Positions 11,960 through 23,215 of a stretch of DNA of 64,000 nucleotides are shown in pieces. Position 1 is the first letter of the stretch; each line of letters starts with the position of its first letter. This stretch comes from Cordilura impudica (lineage: Eukaryota; Arthropoda; Insecta; Diptera; Scathophagidae). The stretch is taken from NCBI GenBank assembly GCA_963682025.1, contig OY821521.1:198597526-198661525 (forward strand). Reading direction: 5' to 3'. The notes beneath the pieces are model-generated. The model was not told the DNA's origin, made no database searches, and was given only the letters and a program-made list of their open reading frames with translations. Made by a program: the position numbers and the translations under genes.

Positions 11960-13800
11960 TCTAAAAAAAAAACGCCGATGATATTTTAAAACCCTTTTGC
12001 ATATTCGCGGTTGTATGAAAGACAACTAATTCCTTTTCCTTCGAATATGGTCACTCTTTTCACTCTGGAAATTAAAAATCCTCATTAAAAGAATGAGAGC
12101 GTATTTTTCTAAAACTAATTTTTTCTCTACTTTAAGCGAGACTAAAATTCTTTGGGTCCAGACTATTCTAAAAGAATGTCTAGTCTTAATGCTCGTAAGT
12201 CCCAATGCTGTTCATTGACCCACAGACGGGAAATTGGAATCATTAATGTCGTTTGTAACAATGGGTGGTGTAGAATCAGACGCTATTGATGTTCTGGGCA
12301 TAAAAATTCAGTGTGATGTCCTTTGGAATAAACACATTTTTCAATTGTTGATAGAAGCTTTTAAGTGCCTGGGTTTCCTAAACCAATGCAAGAATTATTT
12401 CACCTTATCTGATCTCCTAACTATTCGCACCCCCTCAATACGACCAACAATGGTATACAACTCCCATATATGGGCAAGGTCTTCACAGTCTATTTTGAAG
12501 CTTCTGAACCGTGTGCAAAGGAGTGCGTTGGTGCTTAGCAATGATAGTAGGGTAACCAACTCTATTGATACCTATTAATTCGCTGAGACTTGATGTATAA
12601 AAAATGTTAGAGATAGAGCAACATTCCACTTTCTTGGATGCTCTTTTTTTGCTGCGTTATTGATTCCAAACAAATACTATGATTTCTGCTGATTTTCCAA
12701 AATTAGTCATTTACGATATTCCAACCTATTTATATAATATATGTATATAAAGGGGATTTTTGATGACTCCCCTTTCCAAGCGTTCTTTTATCTGAGAAAT
12801 GGATTTAAATTTATCTTTTGATAATTATTCCGAATCTTTTTTGTTTCCAAGAAAAATCCTCATGAAAAATATTAGTATAACTTTACTCTACTTTAAAAGT
12901 GCACTAAAATTGGTTCCAGGGTATCAAACTATTAGAGATAGAAAAACAGTCCACTTTTTATGCTCTTTTTTGAGGGAAAAAAAAATTGTTTTTAATTCAT
13001 TATAAATCTTAAATTGTTTAAAAAATCTCTGATTGCATTTCTTGTACCCATATAACCTAAAATAAATCTCTGCTGAATTTCCAAGGTGAGTAAGTTACAT
13101 TCATCCAACTTTCTAAAATAATATATAGAACAACGATTTTTTATTAGAAAAATGCCCCTCTTTCTAAACGTTCTATTCTCTGATAAAAATTTTAAAATTT
13201 ATTTTTTTGAAAATATTTCAAAATCCTTTAATTTCTTGAAGTAACCTCAAAACAGAGAAAGAGAGTATTTTTTTTAAATCTCATTATAAATCTTTAATTA
13301 ATTGAAAAACAAATCTATGATGTGCATCTACATAATTTTCAAAATGAGTCATTTACGATATTCCAATCTTTTAAAATAATATATATAAAGGAGATTTTTG
13401 CACTGGAAACGTTCTTTTCTCTGAGAAATGAATTTTGATAAGTATTTATCTTTTGATAAATATTCTGAATCATTTTCAATTCCATGAAGTAACCTCACAA
13501 ATGAGTAAGAGTGTATTTTCCGAATAGTTCCAATTTTGGAAAAGCTCTTAAGGTAGCAAATGAGCATAATTTTTCCTCTACTTTCTGGGCGCTCTAAAAT
13601 TCTTCGCTTCCAAAGTATTCTAAAACAATGTTAGTCCAAAGATCAGACACTTGGAAATCGAGCAACATATTTGTACGCCATTTCAAAATTACCTCAACAA
13701 CAAAAAGTATTTTGGTCTATCTGTCATTTAAAGCGTTCTCTCTCGAAAAGCTCTAAAAAGAGCAAATGAGTATAACTTTTTTTAGGAGTTTAACTTTCCG
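11960..13800. repeat. second diverged tandem array, ~260-380 bp units
   Basis: Words such as GTCATTTACGATATTCCAA (12706 and 13346), TATCTTTTGATAA (12811 and 13448), TAACCTCA (13226 and 13490) and AGAGATAGA with CCACTTT and TGCTCTTTTTT (12608 and 12930) recur in order. CTAAAATTCTT appears near 12130 and 13590. The units are strongly diverged. The array was split by the non-LTR fragment at 12186-12600. Open frames in this stretch (for example 12799-13005 and 13567-13349) follow the repeats and have no recognisable protein content. Confidence 0.6.
12186..12600 (+). pseudogene. non-LTR reverse transcriptase fragment, C-terminal part (CR1/jockey-like)
   Basis: The main frame (12234-12578, 114 codons) reads DVLGIKIQCDVLWNKHIF, then KCLGFLNQCKNYFTLSDLL, RPTMVYNSHIW and LLNRVQRSALVL. 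These are the conserved segments after the palm domain of insect non-LTR reverse transcriptases. Upstream in another frame lies NARKSQCCSLTHRRE, which normally precedes it, so one frameshift separates them near 12230. After the stop the next conserved step, NSLRLDV, can still be read out of frame. The catalytic palm is absent: this is a short dead fragment inserted in the tandem array. Confidence 0.85.
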
Positions 13801-14486
13801 AGAGCTCAGTAATTTGATGTTTATGTCAATTAAAGCTATTTAAACTCCATAATTATATCAAAATAATCCCTGTAATATAATCGGGGCCAGTTATATGCTT
13901 GAATTCGTACGGTTTAATTTTCTTTTTACCTATTTTAATCTGCCGCATTACGGATCTTTAGAGCTTATTCCCTAACTAAAATTACACAAATTGTCACTTG
14001 TCTCTTCTGTACACCACAAGGTTTTGAATAGAGTTAAGTGACTTTTTTAAAGATTCACATCGATATCTTCTCTATGGTTAATTATAGCAATCTTTCATAG
14101 CTGTCCCCCACAGCTAGGTCCATTTCATATATGACATTCATAACTGTCTTTATACATGTATGTATGTATAAACGCATGTGCTCATTTTGTTTTTAAGGAG
14201 GTAATGAAATTAGTAAAAATACTCATACATCTTAAATTTTAACGTCAAAATAATCATAAATTAAAAAACAAAAAATCAAAAAAAAAAAAAAAAAATGTTT
14301 AACTAAAAATGAAATTGACTTTTGCCTTTTGGTTGGAAAACAAATTATAAATACGGAGGTAAGTCCTCCGGGGTATGTTTTTGAAGGTTTTCTTCGGTGA
14401 GCCAGGCAGGCAGGCAGGCGGCTTTAGACTTTTAATGCACTTTCAATGTGATGGACTTACATTTTATTATAACATTATTTTGACAG
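13800..14486. other. non-coding stretch with simple repeats
   Basis: No gene seen. Contains TGTATGTATG near 14157, a poly-A run near 14279, a GGAGGTAAGTCCTCC small hairpin near 14355 and a (CAGG)n tract at about 14403-14419. If the exon at 14487 is real, this would be the intron before it. Confidence 0.4.
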
Positions 14487-14537
14487 ATCACCCAGGATGA
14501 CTTCGATGAAGAAGAATTATGTTTAGCAGCGTCATAA
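14487..14537 (+). CDS. candidate host terminal coding exon (17 codons including stop)
   Basis: A splice-acceptor-like ATTATTTTGACAG at 14486 is followed by an open frame ITQDDFDEEELCLAAS and a TAA stop. The acidic run uses GAT, GAC, GAA and TTC codons, and the stretch is less AT-rich than its surroundings, which is unusual in this window. Being a 51-base exon, it cannot be proven from sequence alone. I do not recognise the C-terminus. No upstream partner exon is visible within several kb, which would mean a long intron, as is common in large fly genomes. It may also be chance. Confidence 0.3.
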   Translation: MTQDDFDEEELCLAAS

Positions 14538-16111
14538 AACAAGCAAAACTAAAGTCTTTACGCTCCAGCTCCATACACGATGGCACCTTATTAAAAATTC
14601 CAAAGTATTTTCAGCAATTAAGATACAAGGGGCGGCAACACATTATATAGTTTTTTATTATTATTTAACGTTTTTCATTTAAATTATTGGATGGTTATTA
14701 TTAAATATACTCGTATGTAAGTAAGTAAGTATGAGGAATTTTGTTTCGAAATGATTGAACACTCGCTCTGCTGGCCATCTTTCCAAAATGATGAAGACAT
14801 ATAGTACACATATTAAATTAATGTTTATGCAAAGAATTTCAAAAAACTAAACGTTGGTGGCCATTTAAATTTGACATTTAAAATTTATATTACTCACCGC
14901 TAAAGAACATATTTTTTTTTTGCCCACATCTGATTAATATTTTGAAATAAAATTTAAATTTCGAAAAAATTTCTATATTAACAAAATTGACCCACTGAGC
15001 ACACATTAGACTAGGCAGCAAATTTCATAGTTGAAGATATTAAAAAAAAAAAACAAGAAAAAAATAAAAACAAATGGAAAAATCAATGAAGGAGGGCCAC
15101 AGAAACTAAAAAGGAAAAAAAAAACGTAAGAATTTATTAAATATTTTTTACGTTATCACAGGAAAAAATCTCTAAAATGATAAGCATCAATTGCTGATAG
15201 AAGAGCTAAGCCATGGCGATCGATGGCGATCTTTTAACAAGCGAGATTTAAAAAAAATCATACTACTACGTTTGAGAATCAATTAAGTGTTGAGCAAAGG
15301 AGTACATACCTTCACACATACATACATAGATACCACGAGTATTATACACGCAAAGAAAATAAAGCAGAGTAATCATAATTAAGTGCTTTTTATATGAATT
15401 TTTTTTTGTTGAAGCACTAAGACTTTAAGATGGATCGTAAATAAGAGACGCCCCCTTAAAATGACGCCTTTTGTAATTTAACTGACCACGCCCCAGTATA
15501 CATTGTTATATACTAGGAGTAAAAAATAATCTAGTTTAAATAAAAGCAAGCAAGACTTATTTATATTCAGTTGTGGTTACATAAAATTATCATGTATATG
15601 GAATTAATCGCGCAGCTTTATGCAGTTACTAGGTCTGACCTTAACCCATTTTCATTAATTGCAATAACGTTTGTTCTTGATATATATTTGTCAATCTTCT
15701 TAAAATTTCCCTGATCTGTACTTTGGGTTGTACGCAAAGTGATTCTGAGCCGATCAGTATCTCTTAAGATTAGCGCGTTATAATTTTTAGGAAAAATCTA
15801 ACTTATGAAACTAGCTTTGGACTGATATATATACATATACACATCATCTAACATACTTAATATTAATAAAAAAACAGAACAATATTTTTATATATTTAAA
15901 TAAGGGTCCATTAGTGTAGAATTAAGGAAAAATATTACCTTAAGTAGGGATGGAAATTTTTGATTTTTATAGCTGTGTTCATTTTTAATTTATTACGTAG
16001 ATTTTTTATTTTTTATTTTTAAATTAGTTATTAGTTTTTAGTTAGTTATTAAAAATATTATTTTTATAGATAATCACTAAGAATTTTCGAATGTTCTTTA
16101 AGGGATTAGAT
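14538..16111. other. non-coding stretch, possible 3' UTR then AT-rich DNA
   Basis: Nothing with coding potential is visible. If the exon at 14487-14537 is genuine, its 3' UTR would run from 14538. A GTAAGTAAGTAAGTATG microsatellite lies near 14716 and a CATACATACATAGATA tract near 15315. CCACGCCCC near 15485 resembles repeat family G but is too short to call. Confidence 0.4.
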
Positions 16112-16366
16112 CAGCCATGAATAAACTTTTCGACTGACGGGCCATAATCTAATTAGAAAATTACTCGGAGGCCAAAGATTTTTTTCTGAAAAGCTTAAGT
16201 AAAGTTTATTTCAATTTTAAGTAATAAATAGGTCAAATTCAATTAGAAAATCCTTATTCAGTGCGATAAATGTAGTTGTTTACAATTAGTGTCTAATTTT
16301 TCAATATCTGAATCAAAATTATTTGTTGAAATTCTTAGTATTGCACATGTTTATCACTTATCCTAA

Positions 16367-18726
16367 ATCGCGATGGACTTTTATTTTTGTTCATTATAGA
16401 GAACGTTTGTTCGCAAATGTGTATTGATCCAAATATAACCAAAAATTTTTTCCCCAGATTTCGAATATTAAAGTATTTTTCTTTATTTAGAAGACGACAA
16501 AAATTTGGTAAGTTGTCCGTTTGATATTAAATAAATCTTGCATAGACGTATCACATTGTAAATCAATTAATTCCAGCTGAACATCACTTGATGCATTCTC
16601 GACATTAGTAGCAAATGGATTGCGAATAACTGACAAATTATTTTCGACAATTAAATCTTCGATTAAATTAATTTGTTAAAGCAAACGCAGCAAAAAGCTT
16701 AACCTTTTCTTGAGAGACATCCTGAAGTGTTTTAACTGAAGGAAATGATTAAAATTTGTTTCCAATAAATTCTGTTCAAAAAGTCATAATTTTATCTTGA
16801 AAGAATTTAAGCTCTGTATCATAGTATGAGCATAAATATTTTTGCCTTGTAAAACCTTATTTAATTCATTAAAATGTTACAATAGATCGACTGAAAAGGT
16901 AAAGCCGGAAAGCCATGATAATCAATTAGCTCGGGAAAGTCTTCTTTTGCGTGTATTATTAAAAAGGTTATAATATTTTCTTTAAGGTAAGGTTTTAAAA
17001 CCCTTTTTTTGAATTTTTTTTTCTGAATGTACAATATGCGAGAGATTTGTGTCAAAATTTCAAGTAAATCGAAGCAAAAATAAAGAAGAAGCATTTCCAG
17101 CTTCCGGCTTCATATGGTTTATTGTATATAAATCATTTTTAAAGAAACTTTAAATCGATTTTCTCGCAAATAACATGTTTGAAGTCCGTGAACATCATAA
17201 CTCAAAATCTATTTGACCAATTCTTTTGAAATTTTACACACTACTTCTACACATAATGTAACCACGGAGAGTTTTTTTAGTTTCCATTTTCTTTCCAATT
17301 TTTTAACAACAAATGTTGTCAAAAATAAAAAAATAAAAAATTAAAAAAAACTCTTCGTGATTACCTCAGGAAACATGTGACCTTTTAAACGCATTTCGAT
17401 TTTTTTATTTCACAAGATCCGGTAACGAGATATGATGTTCACCGCAAAACAACAACGACTCTGGAGATTCGCTGTCAAGGACTCTTTTATTAAAAATTTT
17501 TCAAAAATTCTTCAAATGATATACTATAATTCAACATTATTCAAATCTTCAAAAACAATTATGAAAACTAGCGGATTCCAGCCCTAGAAATTCGTGTGCA
17601 AATTCTGGGAAATTTTATTTTTTCATTAAATAAAGACCCTAAAGGTATGCTAATCATTTATAGCCAATTCACAAATCAACACAAAAAACAAAATCATTTT
17701 TTTTTACATTAACAAATTTAATAAACACACACATAGCATTGTATAATTTTAGGTATGTGTTAATAGCAACCTTAAATGTAATTTACTCAAAATAAAGGAA
17801 AAAATTTAAAAATCTGTAAATCTGCAAAACTGCTAAATAATATACGTTTGGCCAAAATAGGGATAAAACGGTAGAACAAAACATCGGTCACAAGAAATCG
17901 CTTAGCCTATTAATATTATAGAAACGCCTTTTTCGCTTTTAAAACCTTTCCCCCCCTTAATCATCGAACATGGTTGTGGTATATACATCTAAGTTTTCAG
18001 CATCGAGCTGTTCGAGCAAAGATATAAATTGTCTGTATCTTAAACCTTTTGATCGAAGAAAGTTTAGAAGATAGTTCAATACATTTTTGCACAGTGCGCG
18101 TTCATGTACAATACAGTGAATCATAATAAGGTGTTTATTTGGATCAATCGTGTGAACCTTGTCTTGAATTCTTTTCGGGAAGCCTATATTTGAACCCGTT
18201 AAGTTTGGGGATCCATCGGTAGTCACATTAACAAGATTTTCCCATTTTATATTAAATTTCAAAAGGCATTTTTCAACTTCGTTAAAAAGTTCTGCACCGG
18301 TTGTCCTATTTTTCATTGAAGCCATGGATCACAGCTCCTGTGTAATTTCAAATTTCTCCGTAATTGACCGAAGAAAATCAGTAGTTGTGTGGTATCTTTT
18401 ATATCGCAGCTCTCGTCTAAAGCTATAGCACAGTTTGGCCTATTTGTATATTCTAATTTTTCTGACAGCTGCTCATTTAAATTACCTTTGATTTGCTCAA
18501 TTCTTCGCATAACAGTTTGTCTTGTCAGGGACATACTTTCAAATTTTGAACTTATTTCGGGACACAGAAATTTAGAAACACCTACCATAAAATTTTTTAT
18601 AAAATCACCATCGAAAAAGAAAAGTGGAAAGTGAATTTTTAGTTTGTTTCTTTTAATTCCTAATTTTTTTACCCATTTTGTTCCAATTTTAATATTCTCT
18701 TTGTCTAATGCCACTCCAACTTCCAA
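16367..18726 (-). pseudogene. hAT transposase relic of the ZBED5/SCAND3-like group
   Basis: Two overlapping minus-strand frames (18726-18313 and 18325-17957) join by one frameshift. The first has FDGDFIKNFMVGV, CPEISSKFESMSLTRQTV and CAIALDESCDIKDTTQL, the LDES/T segment holding a catalytic Asp. The second has TTGAELFNEVEKCL, VNVTTDGSPNLTGSNIGF (second catalytic region), IHCIVHERALCKNVL and LRSKGLRYRQFISLLEQLDAE. Further down, beyond repeat E, HFNELNKVLQGKN can be read near 16860-16800. GSIHICEQTFSIMNKNKS at 16430-16367 is the typical hAT C-terminal dimerisation region. The N-terminal BED finger is not seen. The gene is inactive. Confidence 0.85.
17567..17924 (+). repeat. dispersed repeat family E, copy 1
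   Basis: Starts ACTAGCGGATTCCAGCCC and ends CCTATTAATATTATAGAAA, passing through TAGCCAATTCACAAATCAAC, ACTCAAAATAAAGGAAAAA and ACGGTAGAACAAAACATC. Copies at 19344-19840 and 22183-22540 share the same order. The short length, fixed ends and lack of coding suggest a SINE-like or truncated non-LTR tail; no RNA polymerase III boxes were verified. This copy lies inside the hAT element. Confidence 0.7.
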
Positions 18727-18999
18727 GTTCCGAAATTATAATTTCGTTTTGTTTCCCCAGTTTCAGTTTCAAGTTCAATATTGCTGCAATTCCAAAAACG
18801 CCTCTCAATGATATTATTGCTAACATTAGGGAGTTTTAATGTTTTTTCTATAAATTTTGGAAGTTTCTAGAAGTTTTGGAAAAAAAAATTTTTTTTTCTG
18901 TTTTGTAAAATTAAAAAAAAAAAACATATTTAGAATTTTAGAAGCGGCCCATATAAACAATGTAGTTTGGGCCGTAGTTTGGTCATGGCTGGGTTATAT

Positions 19000-19343
19000 G
19001 CAGACAGATTTTTGAAAAAGGAGTATTTTTAATAATTTTCTTTTTTCTAAGTATTAAGTTTGTTTTATAAAACTAAATAAAAATATGCCTGTTTTTATGT
19101 CGTGTTTCAACTTTTTTTTTTTTAAATTAACAAAATGGCGGCTTTTGTTCCAGGATTAGTTTGCTCCAGGATTAGTTTACTGTTCAAAAAAGATCGAAAT
19201 TTGAACTCAAATAAAAAATCCACCATCAAAAAACAAATTTAAAGTTATTTGATGTAGATATGGAATTATATTTTCGTTAAATTTTAGGCTTGGTGGATGA
19301 AGTTAAACTTTTTTTTTTTGTATTCTAAGACTAGTCATAGAAT
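19000..19343. other. AT-rich non-coding spacer
   Basis: Between the hAT element and repeat E copy 2. Only A/T homopolymer runs are seen and no coding or repeat family could be assigned. Confidence 0.5.
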
Positions 19344-19840
19344 ACTAGCAGATCCCAGCCCTCGAAATTCTAGTGCAAATTCTAGGAAATTTTATTTTTT
19401 CATTTAATAATTTATTTCAAAAGACCCTTATGGTATGCTAATCAATTTTAGCCAATTCACAATTCAACACTTTTTAAATATCGATTGCATTATTGTCGTT
19501 ATTGGTTTATGTTCAATTATTGGTTTATGTCCAAAATTATTTTTCAATTCAACACAATTTTTATTGTGTATGAAGAAAACAAACTTATTTTGTTTTTGCA
19601 AACACATTAACAAATTTAATAAACACAAACATATCATTGTAAAATTTTATGTATGAATTAGTAGCAACTTTAAATGCATTTTACTCCAAAGAAAATGTAA
19701 AAATTTAAAAATCTGTAAATTTGGTGGACAGCTAAAGAGAAGTACCTTTCTAATGAGTGATGTTTGGTGAAAATCGGATTTAAACAGACTGACTAACATC
19801 GGTCACAAGAAATTGATTTGCCTATTAATATTATAGAAAA
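19344..19840 (+). repeat. dispersed repeat family E, copy 2
   Basis: Begins ACTAGCAGATCCCAGCCCTC and ends CCTATTAATATTATAGAAA. It is longer than copies 1 and 3 because a segment with TTGGTTTATG repeats is present near 19490-19530. The CGGTCACAAGAAAT block before the end is conserved in all three copies. Confidence 0.7.
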
Positions 19841-20212
19841 TAGGCGAGTCGAAACCGGTTGTTTGCAGTTGCCGTCTGCTAACTGTAATTGTAATCTATC
19901 TCGGAAACTATTTATCGGATTAACTTGAAATTTTCAGAGAATATCTTCGAAACATTTTTTATGCCCTGTATCTCACTCCTTAAAAAGAATTGAAATAAAA
20001 GTTGTTGATAATATAGCGAATTACACATCATATGCTTAGATGTTAATAAAAAAAGAAACATTTGTGAAAAAATGGTTTGCTATTAATAACAGAAGTAAAA
20101 TTCTGTTAAAAATGCGGTTCAGAATATCTTTCCTTTCGATACTCAGGCGATATTTTAAAATGTTTTCTCAAAAATTAAAGTTGTTTCAAAGTTGTATTAT
20201 ATTTTATTTGTT

Positions 20213-20430
20213 ATATTGGAAGAGGTTTATATAGTATAGCTGTTAGCTTGGATTCTCACTTGGTTGTTTTCAGCAAATGTATATCAAACATGAGGTTTGG
20301 TGACTCGATCCGAAACAGCTGTATAACCTGTCATGCAGAATATAGATCAATTTTTGAAACAAATGTGCCAAGGTTTTTTGATTATAAAAACATTTGATTT
20401 TAAGCCTGATTAATTTCTAACTCAAAAATA
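20213..20430 (+). repeat. dispersed repeat family F, copy 1
   Basis: Shares GCTTGGATTCTCA, GGTGACTCGA, TGTCATGCAGAATATAGATC and TGATTTTAAGCCTGAT-like words in the same order with 49948-50215. The copies have diverged by indels. Coding content and class are unknown. Confidence 0.6.
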
Positions 20431-20751
20431 AAAAATTTACATTTTTTTCTTTTCTTGTCGGTACTCTGGCGACATTTAAAAATGTGTTCTCAAAAATTCA
20501 AAATTTTAAAATTTTTTATAAATTTTTTAATTTTTTTCTTTACTTTTCGAAATATGTTCTCAAATAATAAAATGTTTATATATTATTTGTTTAATCGAAA
20601 ATTCTAGCAACAGCAAATTTTATTTTCGGTATGATAAAGACCAAGTACTTAATTTTGAGCTTAAATAATTTCTAAGTCAATCACTAAAGATTTTGCTAAA
20701 ATACTACATTCAAAAAAGATTTTAGGGGTATTGCTTACTCATCTCAAATTA

Positions 20752-21465
20752 TACCCTATACCTTGCTGTTCTTAATTACCAAAAATATTTGACTAAGATC
20801 ATCCCTTCATTTCGGAATTATTTTGTCCGTCTGTCCATCGCTCATTCTGTGTGTCCATGTAAACCTTGTAATCAAACTACAGGTCGCAAATATAAATAGA
20901 TTTCGATGAAATTTGGTACATAAGCTTTTATCGGCCGTAGGATGGACGCAATTGAAATTGGTTGAAATGGGCTCATGTTAAGACCTAGTCCCCATACAAA
21001 TGACGCCTATGGAATCGACTTAAATTGCGATAAGATCCAAATTATCACACAAAACGCGGTCAAATTGGATTTGTGTGTATTTATTACCAATAATAAAACC
21101 TATAGGGCAATTCTTAGTCATAGCTGACATATGAAGCTGATTCCCGAGCTTCAGTTAAAACTATCAAAAAACAGAAATATTGTTCAGATTTTATCATATT
21201 TGGTTTGTACATGTAAAATAAGCACAATTAACAGATATGGTCGGGATCGGTCCATTTTTCAACCTAGTCCCCATCTAAATATAGCATCCGATATGAACTT
21301 TTTCATATTCGAAGGCAAAAAAATTAATAACAATGTCAATCAAATTTGGTTTATGCTTATTTTCTATGTCTAATTAGTTGAACCTAAGAGATAGTTAGGG
21401 TCTCTAAACGCATGATATAGGTTATCGTATAACCAGTCTAGACCACCATAATTTTCTTACTTGTT
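20752..21465 (+). repeat. dispersed repeat family B, most complete copy
   Basis: Runs from TATACCCTATACCTTGC, through TGTCCGTCTGTCC, GTAAACCTTGTAATCAAACT, CCTAGTCCCCAT, CATATGAAGCTGATTCCCG and a second CCTAGTCCCCAT, to GGTCTAGACTGG (complement strand) and TTTTCTTACTTGTTT. The TATACCC start, a GTCY tract and an ACTTGTTT end parallel mini-me. It encodes nothing: the 80-codon frame at 21131 is within the repeat and lacks known motifs. Other pieces lie at 1196, 4550, 23140, 24532, 35890, 44755, 48600 and 58349. Confidence 0.75.
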
Positions 21466-22182
21466 TAATACGATTTAAACTTCATAATCAAGTACCTTCA
21501 TAATCTTGTATCTATCACATTAGGATAATTCCATGCAAAGGTCAGCCTTAGGTCCAATTTAAAAATTTTAATTTAAATAATTTTTATTGATACGATTTCA
21601 AAGAAAAGGGTATGAAAATGTGACCATAGATTGTTAGATACCTTTTTTAATATTTTTATAGCCCCTATTTTTCCAGTAAGAAAGGAAAAATGCAATTACG
21701 TCATTTTGAAAATAAAGGCAGTGTCTTGTCTGTCACATTACAAAATACTTATTTTTTATTATAATTTATTTATTAATAAACAAGCTCTTATAGCTGTTTC
21801 TTAGTTGTTGTACAAATAACTTCAGAGCTTTTCTGTGATCTAAAATTATGTGTGTTTGTTGTGATGTCTGTCATGACTGCTGCTTTTTGCTCCTAATTGT
21901 TAATACCAATAATACTTTCTCACTTTTTCTAACGGTAAATGTGTTGTTCAGGTCCGTCTGCATAATTTTGTATATTTTTATAAACAATGAAAAACTTTTA
22001 CTGTATAAAATTGGATTAGAAAGATCATTGAATGTCATGTCTGTCACTGTGGAAATAGCCATTCATCTTTCGGACTGATGCTTGGATCCGACAAGGTTAG
22101 TACATACTTCCGGGGATATTGAGTAGCACGCTTCTTTAATTTTTGTGCCTTTTTTATGTCTTTTATGTTTCTGTACTTATTA
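21466..22182. other. non-coding stretch
   Basis: Overlapping open frames on both strands at about 21848-22078 are probably mirror frames; no motif is recognisable. No repeat with another copy in the window was noticed here. Confidence 0.45.
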
Positions 22183-22540
22183 TAACTAGCAGATTATAGC
22201 GCTCGAAATTCGAGTGCAATTTCTAGGCAGCTTTATTTTTCAACTTAGCCAATTCACAAACCAACACTTTTTTGGTTATTATTATTGTGAATGAAGATAA
22301 CAAACTCGTTAACAAATTTAACAAAATACACATAGCATTTCTATAATTTTATGTATGTGTTAGTAGCAACTTTAAATGCAATTTACTCAAAATAAAGGAA
22401 AAAATTAAAAAATCTGTAAGTCTGGTGAACAACTAAAAGTAAATACCTTTCAAATAATATATGCTTAGTCCAAACCGGGATAAAACGGTAGAACAAAACA
22501 TCCGTCACAAGAAATCACCTGGTCTATTAATATTATGGAT
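22183..22540 (+). repeat. dispersed repeat family E, copy 3
   Basis: Starts ACTAGCAGATTATAGCGC and ends GTCTATTAATATTATGGAT. It directly abuts a Tc1 relic. GGGATAAAACGGTAGAAC and TCACAAGAAATCAC match copy 1. Confidence 0.7.
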
Positions 22541-22551
22541 GCCCTGTTTTC

Positions 22552-23075
22552 TTTTTTAGATTGGATTTAAGTTCGGAGAATGAGAGGGCCAATTCCTCTC
22601 ATTCTCTTGCTGAAACCAAAACTTGATCAGTTTGGATGAATGATTTGGGTCATTATCTAGCATAAATTCCCACTTCAGTGATATTTTGTCTTAAGCATAT
22701 GGAATCATATGATGCTCTAGAATCTGAACGTATCTGCAGCGCAAATTTTGTCCATCTATCCAATAAATTTGACAGACCCCAGATGATGAAAAACAACCCT
22801 GTATCATAAGGGATTCCCCTCCATGGTTAATAGTATTTTTTGTGTATTTGGGATCAAAGTCTGTAGTTCATAAACATTTTCCTATACGAACCAAATAAAT
22901 TCATCTGGGTTTCATCGGACCAACGAACATTTCCAGCTGTTTGCTCAACCGTTCTTACATTTCGGATTTTAAATCCAGCTTCTTGAATTCAATTTCATGT
23001 TCTGCGACTCGAAACTGCTGCACATAGATCCCTTTTTCAGCTCTTCTGATATCTGAAATGAATCGCATTGGTTTT
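22552..23075 (-). pseudogene. Tc1-like (DD34E) transposase relic
   Basis: On the minus strand the segment WSDETQMNLFG (first catalytic Asp) is followed, across several frames, by a region matching the HGGGS...WGC block (near 22830-22760) and by LDNDPNHSSKLIK-type sequence near 22670-22650. It ends at the SHSPNLNP region near 22580. This is the order of Tc1 transposases. Stops and indels are frequent. The N-terminal paired-like domain is missing upstream, where family B sequence begins. Confidence 0.75.
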
Positions 23076-23139
23076 TGCTGACTTAAAATTGATGAAATCA
23101 AGCTATTGCTTTTCGCTCGCTACCCCTACCTCTAATTTT

Positions 23140-23215
23140 CAGCAATATCATCCTTCAAAATTTCATCAAAATATATTCATAATTCGACCTGTAATTACAA
23201 GGTTTACATGGACAC
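23140..23215 (-). repeat. family B fragment, left of the nested palindromic element
   Basis: Reads CATCAAAATATATTCATAAT and TTACAAGGTTTACATGGACA, which is the complement of the 5' portion of family B. The same repeat resumes at 24532 after the insertion. Confidence 0.7.

Larger units (their letters stand above)
16112..18991 (-). mobile_element. hAT transposon with TIRs and 8-bp target duplication
   Basis: The ends are CAGCCATGAATAAACTT on the left and, read in complement, CAGCCATGACCAAACT on the right. The flanks GATTAGAT (16104-16111) and GGTTATAT (18992-18999) match at 6 of 8 positions, as an aged 8-bp hAT duplication would. The transposase relic between them reads on the minus strand. The 2.88-kb size includes repeat E at 17567-17924, which must have inserted later. 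Confidence 0.8.
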
